Source of the DNA: Prosthecobacter sp.
GTDB lineage: Bacteria > Verrucomicrobiota > Verrucomicrobiia > Verrucomicrobiales > Verrucomicrobiaceae
DNA: 64,000 bases
Reading direction: 5' to 3'
Assembly: GCA_019186985.1 (NCBI GenBank)
Contig: JABARQ010000010.1
Coordinates: forward strand, 62,001-126,000
The notes under the pieces are model-generated. The model ran no database searches and was not told the origin of the DNA. It was given only the letters and a program-made list of their open reading frames with translations. The position numbers were made by a program, and so were the translations under genes. How positions within the stretch are numbered: the first letter of the stretch is position 1; each line of letters begins with the position of its first letter. Below are positions 19,044 to 25,988 of this stretch, one piece after another.

Positions 19044-19143
19044 ACAGCAGCTCAGGAAAGGGCATGGCAGCTGTTGGGTTTTAGCCGGATCGGGCAGGCG
19101 CAGCCAGCAGCTTTTTCCTCATGGAGGGACAGACCCTTTGCCC
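19044..19143. repeat. 100-bp direct repeat, left copy
   Basis: This segment and 23455-23554 are the same length and differ at only about four positions. Both lie in the same orientation and together bracket the two Rhs toxin cassettes. On the minus strand each contains the start of a frame reading MPFPELL. Left of this copy (18966-19065, minus) the frame continues WTVVTQAWLAEKLWMKSAVND, which resembles the C-terminal helix-turn-helix tail of IS200/RAYT-like transposases, so the repeat may derive from a lost mobile element. Confidence 0.7.
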
Positions 19144-19145
19144 CC

Positions 19146-19488
19146 AAGGACATCAACCCCCGCCAGCCAGCCCCCGGCCCCGACCACGGCATCCTCATCA
19201 AGGGCGCTCAAAACCTCGGCAGCCGCCTCTGGTGGGAGCACCACCACGGCGGCGCACGAAGGTTCCACGCCCTCCAGTGGCACCCCGCCGAATGGCGCGA
19301 ACACGAAGGCGAGCAAGTCTTCATCCAGCCAGGCTTCGCCCACTCCACCACCTCCACCCAACTGATCCCCGCCTGCCGCCCACCCTCACGCGCCAAACCC
19401 CGTCACCTCGACCAGTTCAAACTCCTCTGCCATGCCGAGGCCTTCGTTGATGCCGTCAAAAGGGGGGATCAAGGCGGGAGTGATTTGA
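19146..19488 (+). pseudogene. C-terminal fragment of an unknown protein, copy 1 (frameshifted)
   Basis: The frame from K (19146) reads [24 protein letters not shown] and matches the segment at 21030-21386. Differences between the copies are mostly at third codon positions in this plus-strand frame (for example GGC/GGT, CCC/CCT, GAC/GAT, GCT/GCA), and the indels are multiples of three, so the plus strand was once coding. In this copy a run of six G near 19462-19467 shifts the frame just before the shared GVI-stop ending. The 5' part of the gene is missing in both copies. Family not recognised. Confidence 0.55.
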
Positions 19489-19545
19489 GAGGTTGGGACG
19501 GGTGCGGGCGGAGCCCGCTTGCGGGTGACGAGCTGGCGTTGTCTG

Positions 19546-19986
19546 TCATTGTTTGGAAGCATATGAAGTCAATCGGCCAATCGCCGAGTCCCAAAGGCCA
19601 CGCCTGAACAAACATACGGTGCGATCTGCTGATGTTGGGTCTCCCAAATCATCACCCGTGCTAATCCCCAGTCTCGGCAATACAACTGTGCCCGTTCCTT
19701 GGAGAGCAGCACCGTCCAGCTCGACGAGTTCGCGAAATGCCTCTGCGTCTTCAAACAGTTTGATGCCTTGGTATTCAATTTGGGCGCTGCTCTTGAATTC
19801 CATCTCGATGATGCACTGAGTCTCCTTTTCATAGCGGATCACAACTTCCGGCCATGATTCAGCAATGTTGCCGCTTCGCATAGTCCATGAACGATTGGGC
19901 GCGCCAAGCAGACCATGAACCTCTTCTCGGCTCATGCTAAAGCGCAGAGGGCCAGCTCCTACATAGGGTTGAAGATCAAATTTCAT
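19546..19986 (-). CDS. Putative immunity protein for Rhs toxin A
   Basis: 146 aa, starting in an ATGA overlap with the stop of the upstream toxin gene, the classic arrangement of a toxin/immunity pair. The N-terminus (MKFDLQPYVGAGPLRFSMSREEVHGLLG) is the SmpA/OmlA-like 'GIG-x-x-xG-S-x-EEV' pattern found in several small cytoplasmic immunity-like proteins. No signal peptide is present, consistent with neutralising a toxin in the cytoplasm. The specific partner function is inferred from position. Confidence 0.65.
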   Translation of the reverse strand: MKFDLQPYVGAGPLRFSMSREEVHGLLGAPNRSWTMRSGNIAESWPEVVIRYEKETQCIIEMEFKSSAQIEYQGIKLFEDAEAFRELVELDGAALQGTGTVVLPRLGISTGDDLGDPTSADRTVCLFRRGLWDSAIGRLTSYASKQ

Positions 19987-20954
19987 TTTGTTCGCTCAAC
20001 TTTGTCCTGTGGATTTTTGGGGATGTATCCTTTGCTTCGCGAGTAGTTCATCATCTCGCGCATGGCCCCGTTGTATTTAGTCCGGTCGCCAGATACCTCC
20101 TGTGCTGCTCGACGCACGTCTCTGATCTCCGTTGCCATTGCTTTTCTCATGTCACCACCATCGATCATGCTTTTAATCTCACCGCGATAAGCATTGGCTT
20201 CATGGCTTCTTCCCCAGCTTGATGTAGCTTCGTGATCAACCTTATCCATCTGGATCGCTGGGCCATCCATTTCATCAATACCGTTAACTGATTTGGCCGG
20301 CATGTGATGTGAGTCCCGATTGTCGCCAATGGGTTTCTGTGTGTCGCGGTGCGCCCCTCCTCGGAAGTCTCCATCACGTCGCCCCTTCTTTCCACCCATC
20401 GCCCTGTCTGTGATTGCACCCAGGATGCCAGCGCCTGCTGCACGCATAACGCCTCGCCCATCGCCTTCCTGGACGGCTGAGACTATGTTTTCAGTGGTCT
20501 CAACCGCGGCCTGAGCCGTCTCCACGATGTTGTTAGCCTTATCAACCGCCTTAGCTACCTTGACACTGGCGTTGAGCGCTCGCACGGCCAGACCACCTCC
20601 CATGCCCCCCGTGGATACATCCGCGAGCAAAGCGGCACCGTTTAGCGCCATCGCCTTGCTGTATTCAGCCCCGCTCGTTTGCCCGGTCGCATACTGATAG
20701 GTGTCGTAAGCCGCAAAACCTGCGGTGACGAGCGCGCTCCAGAACATCCCCTCCGCGTCGAACTTGGACCAAGGGTTCTGCTGGACATAGGCATAGAGGT
20801 TGGGGCCGTCGCGCACATCTGGTGCGAGGTCGTAGCTCGATGCGGGCGGCTCCCAGGCGTGGTTTCTCGGCTGCACGTCCATCACCGCCGGTGCGGGCGC
20901 GGCTGCAAGGAGCAGCAGCAACCACAGCAAAAACATGGGCGACAGGAGGGACAT
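19983..20954 (-). CDS. Truncated Rhs-family secreted toxin A (HHMP-type nuclease-like C-terminus)
   Basis: 323 aa from an ATG at 20954 that begins a signal peptide (LLSPMFLLWLLLLLAAAPAPA). Only the last piece of the Rhs core, DGPNLYAYVQQNPWSKFDAEG (about residues 49-69), is kept; the YD-repeat shell is absent. A helical linker follows, and the C-terminus (about 215-300) carries DSHHMPAKSVNG, GPAIQMDKVDHEATSSWGRS and ANAYR. That His-rich pattern recurs in Rhs and filamentous-haemagglutinin toxin tips and looks like a metal-dependent nuclease, though this is inference. The immunity gene overlaps its stop. Confidence 0.65.
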   Translation of the reverse strand: MSLLSPMFLLWLLLLLAAAPAPAVMDVQPRNHAWEPPASSYDLAPDVRDGPNLYAYVQQNPWSKFDAEGMFWSALVTAGFAAYDTYQYATGQTSGAEYSKAMALNGAALLADVSTGGMGGGLAVRALNASVKVAKAVDKANNIVETAQAAVETTENIVSAVQEGDGRGVMRAAGAGILGAITDRAMGGKKGRRDGDFRGGAHRDTQKPIGDNRDSHHMPAKSVNGIDEMDGPAIQMDKVDHEATSSWGRSHEANAYRGEIKSMIDGGDMRKAMATEIRDVRRAAQEVSGDRTKYNGAMREMMNYSRSKGYIPKNPQDKVERTK

Positions 20955-21029
20955 CGACCCCTTTCTAGCAGTCTCAGGCGGCTCAAGGAAGGAGCTTTTA
21001 CGCGGCATTCTCGGCGATCCCTGTTCTTC

Positions 21030-21386
21030 AAGGACATCAACCCCCGCCAGCCAGCCCCCGGTCCTGATTACGGCATCCTCATCAAGGGCGCACAAAACCT
21101 CGGCAACCGCCTCTGGTGGGAGCAACTCAAAAGCGCACACCACGGCGGCGCACGAAGGTTCCACGCCCTCCAGTGGCACCCCGCCGAATGGCGCGAGGAT
21201 GACCACGGCAACCCACTCTGGCTCGAACCTCAGTTCTCACGCTCCACCACCTCCACCCAACTGATCCCCGCGTTCCGCCCTCCCTCACGCGCCAAACCCC
21301 GTCACCTCGACCGCTTCAAACTCCTCTGCCATGCCGAGGCCCTCGTCGATGCCATCAAACGCGGGATACGAGATGGGGTGATTTGA
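21030..21386 (+). pseudogene. C-terminal fragment of an unknown protein, copy 2
   Basis: 118 codons ([11 protein letters not shown] to GIRDGVI-stop) are intact here but no start codon or upstream domain belongs to them; homology to the 19146 copy begins abruptly at the same lysine. The composition ([32 protein letters not shown]) looks like real protein. Each copy lies just past an immunity gene, so the unit 'Rhs tip + immunity + this fragment' has been duplicated. Function and family are unknown. Confidence 0.5.
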
Positions 21387-21470
21387 TGAGGGAGATATTT
21401 TGTCAAGCAGTTGCACCCTGATCCCGTTCTCTCTCCCCTGACCCCATTAACTCTTCCAGAGCGAAGATCA

Positions 21471-21950
21471 TTAGCCGCCCACAACATCCACCCACTCTTC
21501 AATCACTGCGTTAAGTGACAAATAGCTGTCGCATTCCTCGCCGTCCTCCAAATTCCACTTTCGGATGATGGACGTATTCGGATCGAAAAGATATATCCAG
21601 ACTCCGGCTTCGGTCATGAATGGGATGCAGTCTTGGAGGTTGCCGGGCAGTTTGCCTTGCGAAAGCTCAAGGAGTTCGCTCAAGGTGGGTGTGATCTCCA
21701 CGCCATTGAGGCGACGAGAAGCTTTGGTTGATGCGATCTTAAACGTTGAAGACAGAAGATCGGCACCATCGAAGAAACGGTAAAAGCCGTCGAGTCCTGC
21801 AAGTTCTGAAGGAACGAAAGATTCTTCTGTCCGGAGCCAGATCGTTGAGACATCACCATTGGAATGTTGAATCTGATATCGATCCACCAAATGAGACACA
21901 ACGCCCGGAACCAAGTCGGAAAGATAGCGTATGAAGTCTGGTTCAATCAT
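21471..21950 (-). CDS. SUKH-like immunity protein for Rhs toxin B
   Basis: 159 aa, beginning in an ATGA overlap with the stop of the toxin gene. The segment GLDGFYRFFDGADLLSSTFKIAS and the C-terminal LFDPNTSIIRKWNLEDGEECDSYLSLNAVIEEWV resemble the SMI1/KNR4 (SUKH) superfamily, the largest group of immunity proteins in polymorphic toxin systems. It would bind and block the HNH-type toxin encoded directly upstream. The SUKH assignment is by pattern only. Confidence 0.65.
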   Translation of the reverse strand: MIEPDFIRYLSDLVPGVVSHLVDRYQIQHSNGDVSTIWLRTEESFVPSELAGLDGFYRFFDGADLLSSTFKIASTKASRRLNGVEITPTLSELLELSQGKLPGNLQDCIPFMTEAGVWIYLFDPNTSIIRKWNLEDGEECDSYLSLNAVIEEWVDVVGG

Positions 21951-23476
21951 TCCTGCACCTCCCGTTGCGCTGCTTCCGTTGCTTTTCGATCCAACATAGG
22001 TCCCGATGAACCATTCTGAGTTCCATTTGGATGATACTTCTCCACATGGCCAGAAGTCCCACCCCTGGAAGGAAGCACGTTGTCCGCGTTATCGGCCATC
22101 TCAGGATTTCTCTTCACGTCGTTGATGTGGTGCCAGCGGGTGTCCTTGGGGAACTGCCCTGTTTCAGAGATCAGCTTTCTTTCAGTGAGACTCCAACCAT
22201 CCCCGTCAGCAGTTCCAGGGTGCCCACTTTCGACAAGCGACCGCTCTTCGCGCCTCGCTCGATCAATGCCACGACGGCGAGCGTTCTCGATTTCCTTCTT
22301 AGTCATGGTCGAAGTCGCGGCTTTTTCCATGACCTCCTTGGCGGACTTCTCCATCCCTTCCCTGGCGAGCTTTTGACCGCCTTCCTTGAGGAGTTTCTGC
22401 CCCAAGTCTGTGATGCTTGTCGGAGGAGCTGGAATACCTGTTGTAGCTTCAAAACCAGCATCAAAAGCTTCGTCCGCTGTTTCTTTTGCCAACACTACGA
22501 CGCCAACTTTAGCGGCTACCATCGCCCCAGCGACAACAGCTACGCTTGCAGCCAACAATTTGCCATTGTGGTCTGCAACAGCCTGCTGACTCTCCGGGGG
22601 CAAAGTGTTTACCCATTGGCCATATGCAATTGACCCTGTTAATCCATGTGGATCAAAGCTCGTCCAGGGATTCTGTTGGACATAGGCATAGAGGTTGGGG
22701 CCGTCCACGAACCCGGCGGGGTCGCGGCTCAGCCACACGCCTGTCTCCAGGTCACGGTACCGGAACCCTTCGTTCAGCAGTCCTGTCGGGTCTTCGTCTT
22801 TGCTGTTCGCCCTCTGCTTGTCCGCGTTCGCCCCCGTCTCCTTCGTCCGCTTCCCATACGCCTCGTAGCTCGCCGTCCAGGTCACCTCCCCGGCCGCGTT
22901 GCTCTGCGCCACCACGTCCCCTCGCCCGTTGCTCAGGTTGTATTTCAGCGTCGATCCCCTCAGGCTGTAGAGCAGCCCCCCAACGCCGCCCCCCATGTCA
23001 GGGCCCCGGTGGTACTCCACGATGGGGGATGTGGGATCAGTGATCGGGGATGGGGGCTCCGTGCTGGCTGTGCTTTCCCATTCCGCAAGGCTCAGCCCGC
23101 CGCTGAACACCACCGTCGTGCCTTGGTCGGCCTGCCCGCCCCCGACCCTCGTGATCCCGATCCGCCTCGTCCGGTAGTCGTACTCGTAGCCGTGCACTCC
23201 CCCGTCAGGCATCACCACCGCGCTCAACCGGTCCTGCGCGTCCCACGCATAGCTCGTCACCGCCGCCGATGACGTCGTCAAATCAGTCACCGTCTGCTCG
23301 CTCCGGTTGCCGTTGGCATCGTGGCAGGAGGAGCGGCACCCACCTTCCAGGGGTAAAACGCGGCCCGCGTGAGCCAGCGGAGCCATTGCCACCCACACAT
23401 AGCTCAGCACGCAAAACCAGCCAGCAAGACGCTGGCGCGTGCAGGGGCTCAGGGACAGCAGCTCGGGAAAGGGCAT
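21947..23476 (-). CDS. Truncated Rhs-family secreted toxin B with HNH-like nuclease tip
   Basis: 509 aa. The N-terminus has a leader-like hydrophobic stretch (LAGWFCVLSYVWVAMAPLAHA), then only a few YD-type repeats (YAWDAQDRLSAVVMPDGG, YEYDYRTRRIGITR, WTASYEAYGKRTKETG) and the conserved core end FRYRDLETGVWLSRDPAG plus DGPNLYAYVQQNPWTSFDPHG at about 255-295. The variable tip ends in TRWHHINDVKRNPEMADNADN, an HNH/WHH-like nuclease signature. Full Rhs proteins exceed 1000 residues, so most of the shell has been lost. It may be a silent orphan cassette or a small secreted toxin. Confidence 0.7.
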   Translation of the reverse strand: MPFPELLSLSPCTRQRLAGWFCVLSYVWVAMAPLAHAGRVLPLEGGCRSSCHDANGNRSEQTVTDLTTSSAAVTSYAWDAQDRLSAVVMPDGGVHGYEYDYRTRRIGITRVGGGQADQGTTVVFSGGLSLAEWESTASTEPPSPITDPTSPIVEYHRGPDMGGGVGGLLYSLRGSTLKYNLSNGRGDVVAQSNAAGEVTWTASYEAYGKRTKETGANADKQRANSKDEDPTGLLNEGFRYRDLETGVWLSRDPAGFVDGPNLYAYVQQNPWTSFDPHGLTGSIAYGQWVNTLPPESQQAVADHNGKLLAASVAVVAGAMVAAKVGVVVLAKETADEAFDAGFEATTGIPAPPTSITDLGQKLLKEGGQKLAREGMEKSAKEVMEKAATSTMTKKEIENARRRGIDRARREERSLVESGHPGTADGDGWSLTERKLISETGQFPKDTRWHHINDVKRNPEMADNADNVLPSRGGTSGHVEKYHPNGTQNGSSGPMLDRKATEAAQREVQE

Positions 23477-23554
23477 GGCAGCAGCTGGGTTTTAGCCGGA
23501 TCGGGCAGGCGCAGCCAGCAGCTTTTTCCTCATCGAGGGACAGACCCTTTGCCC
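23455..23554. repeat. 100-bp direct repeat, right copy
   Basis: Same orientation and about 96% identical to 19044-19143. It covers the start codon and leader of the Rhs toxin B frame and the bases just upstream of it. Together the two copies flank 4.4 kb of toxin DNA and could have mediated duplication or excision of the cassettes. Confidence 0.7.
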
Positions 23555-23559
23555 TTGCC

Positions 23560-23620
23560 CCTTGCCGGGTGTGCGGTGGACTTGAACCACCCAGTGAGTG
23601 CGCCCTGCCGGGCGCACCAA
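23560..23620 (-). other. Two adjacent perfect hairpins, intron- or tRNA-arm-like
   Basis: Read on the minus strand there is a hairpin GTGCGCCC-GGCA-GGGCGCAC (23600-23619) followed after nine bases by GGTGG-TTCAAGT-CCACC (23574-23590). The second looks like a tRNA T-arm, and a GTGCG start followed by such stems also resembles the 5' end of a group II intron. No full tRNA and no intron-encoded protein are present. It lies between the rpsU terminator and the Rhs patch. Confidence 0.35.
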
Positions 23621-23621
23621 A

Positions 23622-23650
23622 CAAAAAGGCTGTCTCGAAAGACAGCCTTT
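23622..23650 (-). terminator. Rho-independent terminator of rpsU
   Basis: A perfect 11-bp stem, AAAGGCTGTCT/AGACAGCCTTT, with a four-base loop. On the minus strand it is followed by TTTTTGTTTGG. It lies 45 bases past the rpsU stop. Confidence 0.85.
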
Positions 23651-23694
23651 GAGGGTTGAATCGGTTGGATTGGCCCAACAACGAGCCGGGAAAA

Positions 23695-23931
23695 TCAGGC
23701 GGAGGGCGCGGCGTCGCTGTGTTCGACGGGGGCCTTGGGCATCGTGAAGCGGAAGCGGATCTTGCCACGCTTGGCGGCGGCGCGGGCCTTGCGCTTGGTG
23801 CGCTCCTTGGGAGTTTCGTGGGCGCGCAGGCGGCGGACTTCCTCAAAGATGCCTTCCATCTCGAGCTTGGTCTTCAGGCGCTTGAGCGCACGGTCGATCG
23901 GCTCACCTTTGCGGATTTGAACTTCGGGCAT
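23695..23931 (-). CDS. rpsU: 30S ribosomal protein S21
   Basis: 78 aa. The N-terminus PEVQIRKGEPIDRALKRLKTKLEMEGIFEEVRRLRAHETP is the S21 signature, followed by a Lys/Arg-rich tail (KERTKRKARAAAKRGK) and a short extra C-terminus rich in Ala/Pro. S21 binds 16S rRNA in the small subunit and assists initiation. A clear terminator follows. Confidence 0.95.
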   Translation of the reverse strand: MPEVQIRKGEPIDRALKRLKTKLEMEGIFEEVRRLRAHETPKERTKRKARAAAKRGKIRFRFTMPKAPVEHSDAAPSA

Positions 23932-24089
23932 ACTGAAAAGGGGGTGGGGTTAAAAAGGGCCGCGATACTACGGCCCCGACTTCTTCCGTCAACCGGAAAG
24001 ATGACCAGGTTGAAAACGGCTCGTCGGACGGATGGCAGGCGCAGGAGGGTGGTTGCAGTCATCTGGAAGCCAGGTAGGAGGGCGGAAGC

Positions 24090-24704
24090 ATGTCTGAAAA
24101 TTCCGTTCCTTCGCCCCGCATCGCCTCCTCCATCGGCGGCCTGCCGTCGGCAGTCGGCTGGGCGCATCTGCTCATGGAAGACCGCCTGCGGCCGGGAGAT
24201 TCGGTGATCGACGCCACCTGTGGGAATGGTCACGACACCCTGTTCCTGGCGCAGCTGGTGGGCTCTCAGGGGCGGGTCTGGGCCTTCGATGTCCAGGAGG
24301 CGGCCGTGGTGGAGACACGGCGGCGGCTGGCCGAGGCCGGGATTTTGACAGCGACGGTGGTTCATGCCGGACACGAAACCATGGCCCAGCATGTGCCGCC
24401 GGAGCGGCATGGGCAGGTGGCGGGCATCATGTTCAACCTGGGCTACCTGCCAGGGTCCGACAAAAGCGTCATCACCCTCACCGAAACCACCCTGCGGGCC
24501 TTGTCGGTGGCGCTGGACCTGCTGGCGCCGCGCGGGCTGCTGACCCTGGCGGTTTATCCGGGGCATGAAGGCGGAGCCCAGGAGCAGCAGGCCATCACCC
24601 AGTGGGCGGCCGGCCTGTCACCGAGGCACTACGAAGTCCAGCTCCTGCGCCCCATCAACCGCAGCGCCAGCCCGCCGGAATGCTGGGTGGTCTGGAAGCG
24701 CTGA
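24090..24704 (+). CDS. YtqB/MnmM-like SAM-dependent methyltransferase
   Basis: 204 aa in the rRNA-methylase-like family (PF06962). SAM motif I is VIDATCGNGHDTLFLAQLVG, motif IV region FNLGYLPGSDKSVIT, and the C-terminus LLRPINRSASPPECWVVWKR fits the family. Characterised members (MnmM) methylate the wobble-uridine modification cmnm5s2U to mnm5s2U in tRNA in bacteria that lack MnmC. An MnmG gene is present elsewhere in the window, compatible with that pathway. MnmM activity itself is inferred. Confidence 0.8.
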   Translation: MSENSVPSPRIASSIGGLPSAVGWAHLLMEDRLRPGDSVIDATCGNGHDTLFLAQLVGSQGRVWAFDVQEAAVVETRRRLAEAGILTATVVHAGHETMAQHVPPERHGQVAGIMFNLGYLPGSDKSVITLTETTLRALSVALDLLAPRGLLTLAVYPGHEGGAQEQQAITQWAAGLSPRHYEVQLLRPINRSASPPECWVVWKR

Positions 24705-24715
24705 GGCGGCCGGCT

Positions 24716-25909
24716 TCAGGCATAAAACGGCCAGTCCTGGAGCGTGGGCGGACCGAGCGACTCCTGCTCAAACTCGCCCCGGCTTCCGCTTTCCAGCATG
24801 GCCCGGAGCGACGCCTGGCAGTCGGTCATGCGCGGCTCGGCAAGCAGGCGGGCGAGGATCTGGCGGTCGCGAGGGGAAAGCGCCGGCGATCCCGGCCTCG
24901 GCCTCCAGTGCATCTGGAAGGCTGTGACCTCGCGGCCGGCGACCTCGCGCAGCCTGTTTAAAATGGCCCAGCCGCTGGGGTCGGTGTCGCCGAAGTGATG
25001 CAGGGGGAGATCTGCGGGCAGCTTGTGCAGCAGGGTGCGGACGGCCTGGGTGGGGAAGGATGTGGCGACGATCAGCGTGTCATGGTTTGGGTTGGCGCGG
25101 ATGAGCTGGAGGAACGTGGTCTTGTGGTTTTCCACCAGCAGCACCCGCCGGGCGGTCGTGCTGATGCGTTCCGCCTGCTCCAGCTCGGCCAGGGCCAGGG
25201 TGGATTGAAACCGCAGGCCGAGTGTCTTTTCACCCTTCTCTCCATGCAGCGTCAGCGGGCCGCCGTAATGAAGCACGCTGTTGCGGGTCTGGATGCCCAG
25301 GGCCTCCAGGGGCATCTCGCGTTCAAACAGCAGCTCCAGGGCGCGCTCGACGGCGTTCTGCCGGGCTTCGAGCCCTTTGGAATCCAGGCCCAGCTGCGTG
25401 CTGGCGTCGCGAATGAGCGTCCCCTCCGGCCATTCGCGGCAGGTGACAGCCCAGAGCAGCTCCAGGAGGGAGTGCAGGTCTTCCGGCTGATGCCAGTCAA
25501 AGGGGCCGAGCACGCGGGGCTGCTGAAACGCGGCCTCGAGACGCTGGCAGAGGCCTGGCCAAAAGTCCGGCAGCAGGACGTGTGGCCTGTGCTGGAACTC
25601 CCGGACGACCGCCAGCGACCGGGCCTGCGCATCGGTGGCGGGCCGGGTGCCGAAGCGCTCATGCAGCCAGGCCTCGGACTCCAGAGGCACCTCGATCCTG
25701 TCAATGAACTTGGGTTTGCGGCGGTTGGGAACGAGCTTCAGCGGCAGGCTGGAGGCCTCACGCTGGGCGGCCTGGCGGTCTTCGTGAGTTTTCAGGCCCG
25801 CTTCATCGAGCAGCGTCTCCCAGTCCCGCCTGAAAGCCTGCACGGCGGCGGTCACCCGGCGTTTCCGGGCGGCCATCCACTGTTGATGCAGGACTTCAAG
25901 CCAGCGCAT
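24716..25909 (-). CDS. jetD: Wadjet system nuclease subunit JetD
   Basis: 397 aa. The N-terminal half is the DUF3322-type arm domain (FRRDWETLLDEAGLKTHEDRQ...FIDRIEVPLESEAWL is its start), and the C-terminal half is a DUF2220/topoisomerase VI-like TOPRIM domain: the acidic motif RRVLLVENHKTTF, then HHFGDTDPSGWAIL with the paired Asp residues that bind metal. In Wadjet, JetD cuts circular plasmid DNA after loop extrusion by JetABC. It is the last gene of the operon, 79 bases after jetC. All predicted catalytic acidic residues are present. Confidence 0.92.
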   Translation of the reverse strand: MRWLEVLHQQWMAARKRRVTAAVQAFRRDWETLLDEAGLKTHEDRQAAQREASSLPLKLVPNRRKPKFIDRIEVPLESEAWLHERFGTRPATDAQARSLAVVREFQHRPHVLLPDFWPGLCQRLEAAFQQPRVLGPFDWHQPEDLHSLLELLWAVTCREWPEGTLIRDASTQLGLDSKGLEARQNAVERALELLFEREMPLEALGIQTRNSVLHYGGPLTLHGEKGEKTLGLRFQSTLALAELEQAERISTTARRVLLVENHKTTFLQLIRANPNHDTLIVATSFPTQAVRTLLHKLPADLPLHHFGDTDPSGWAILNRLREVAGREVTAFQMHWRPRPGSPALSPRDRQILARLLAEPRMTDCQASLRAMLESGSRGEFEQESLGPPTLQDWPFYA

Positions 25910-25988
25910 GGCGCATCAAGGAATCAGGTTGTCCGGCCTGCAAGCCGAAGTCTTCCCGCCCCGCCTCCGCCGCAGGTTTCATTGCGGG

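Noticed and set aside
23560..23620. A complete tRNA on the minus strand
   Set aside because: Only a T-arm-like hairpin is present; no acceptor pairing or anticodon arm can be folded.
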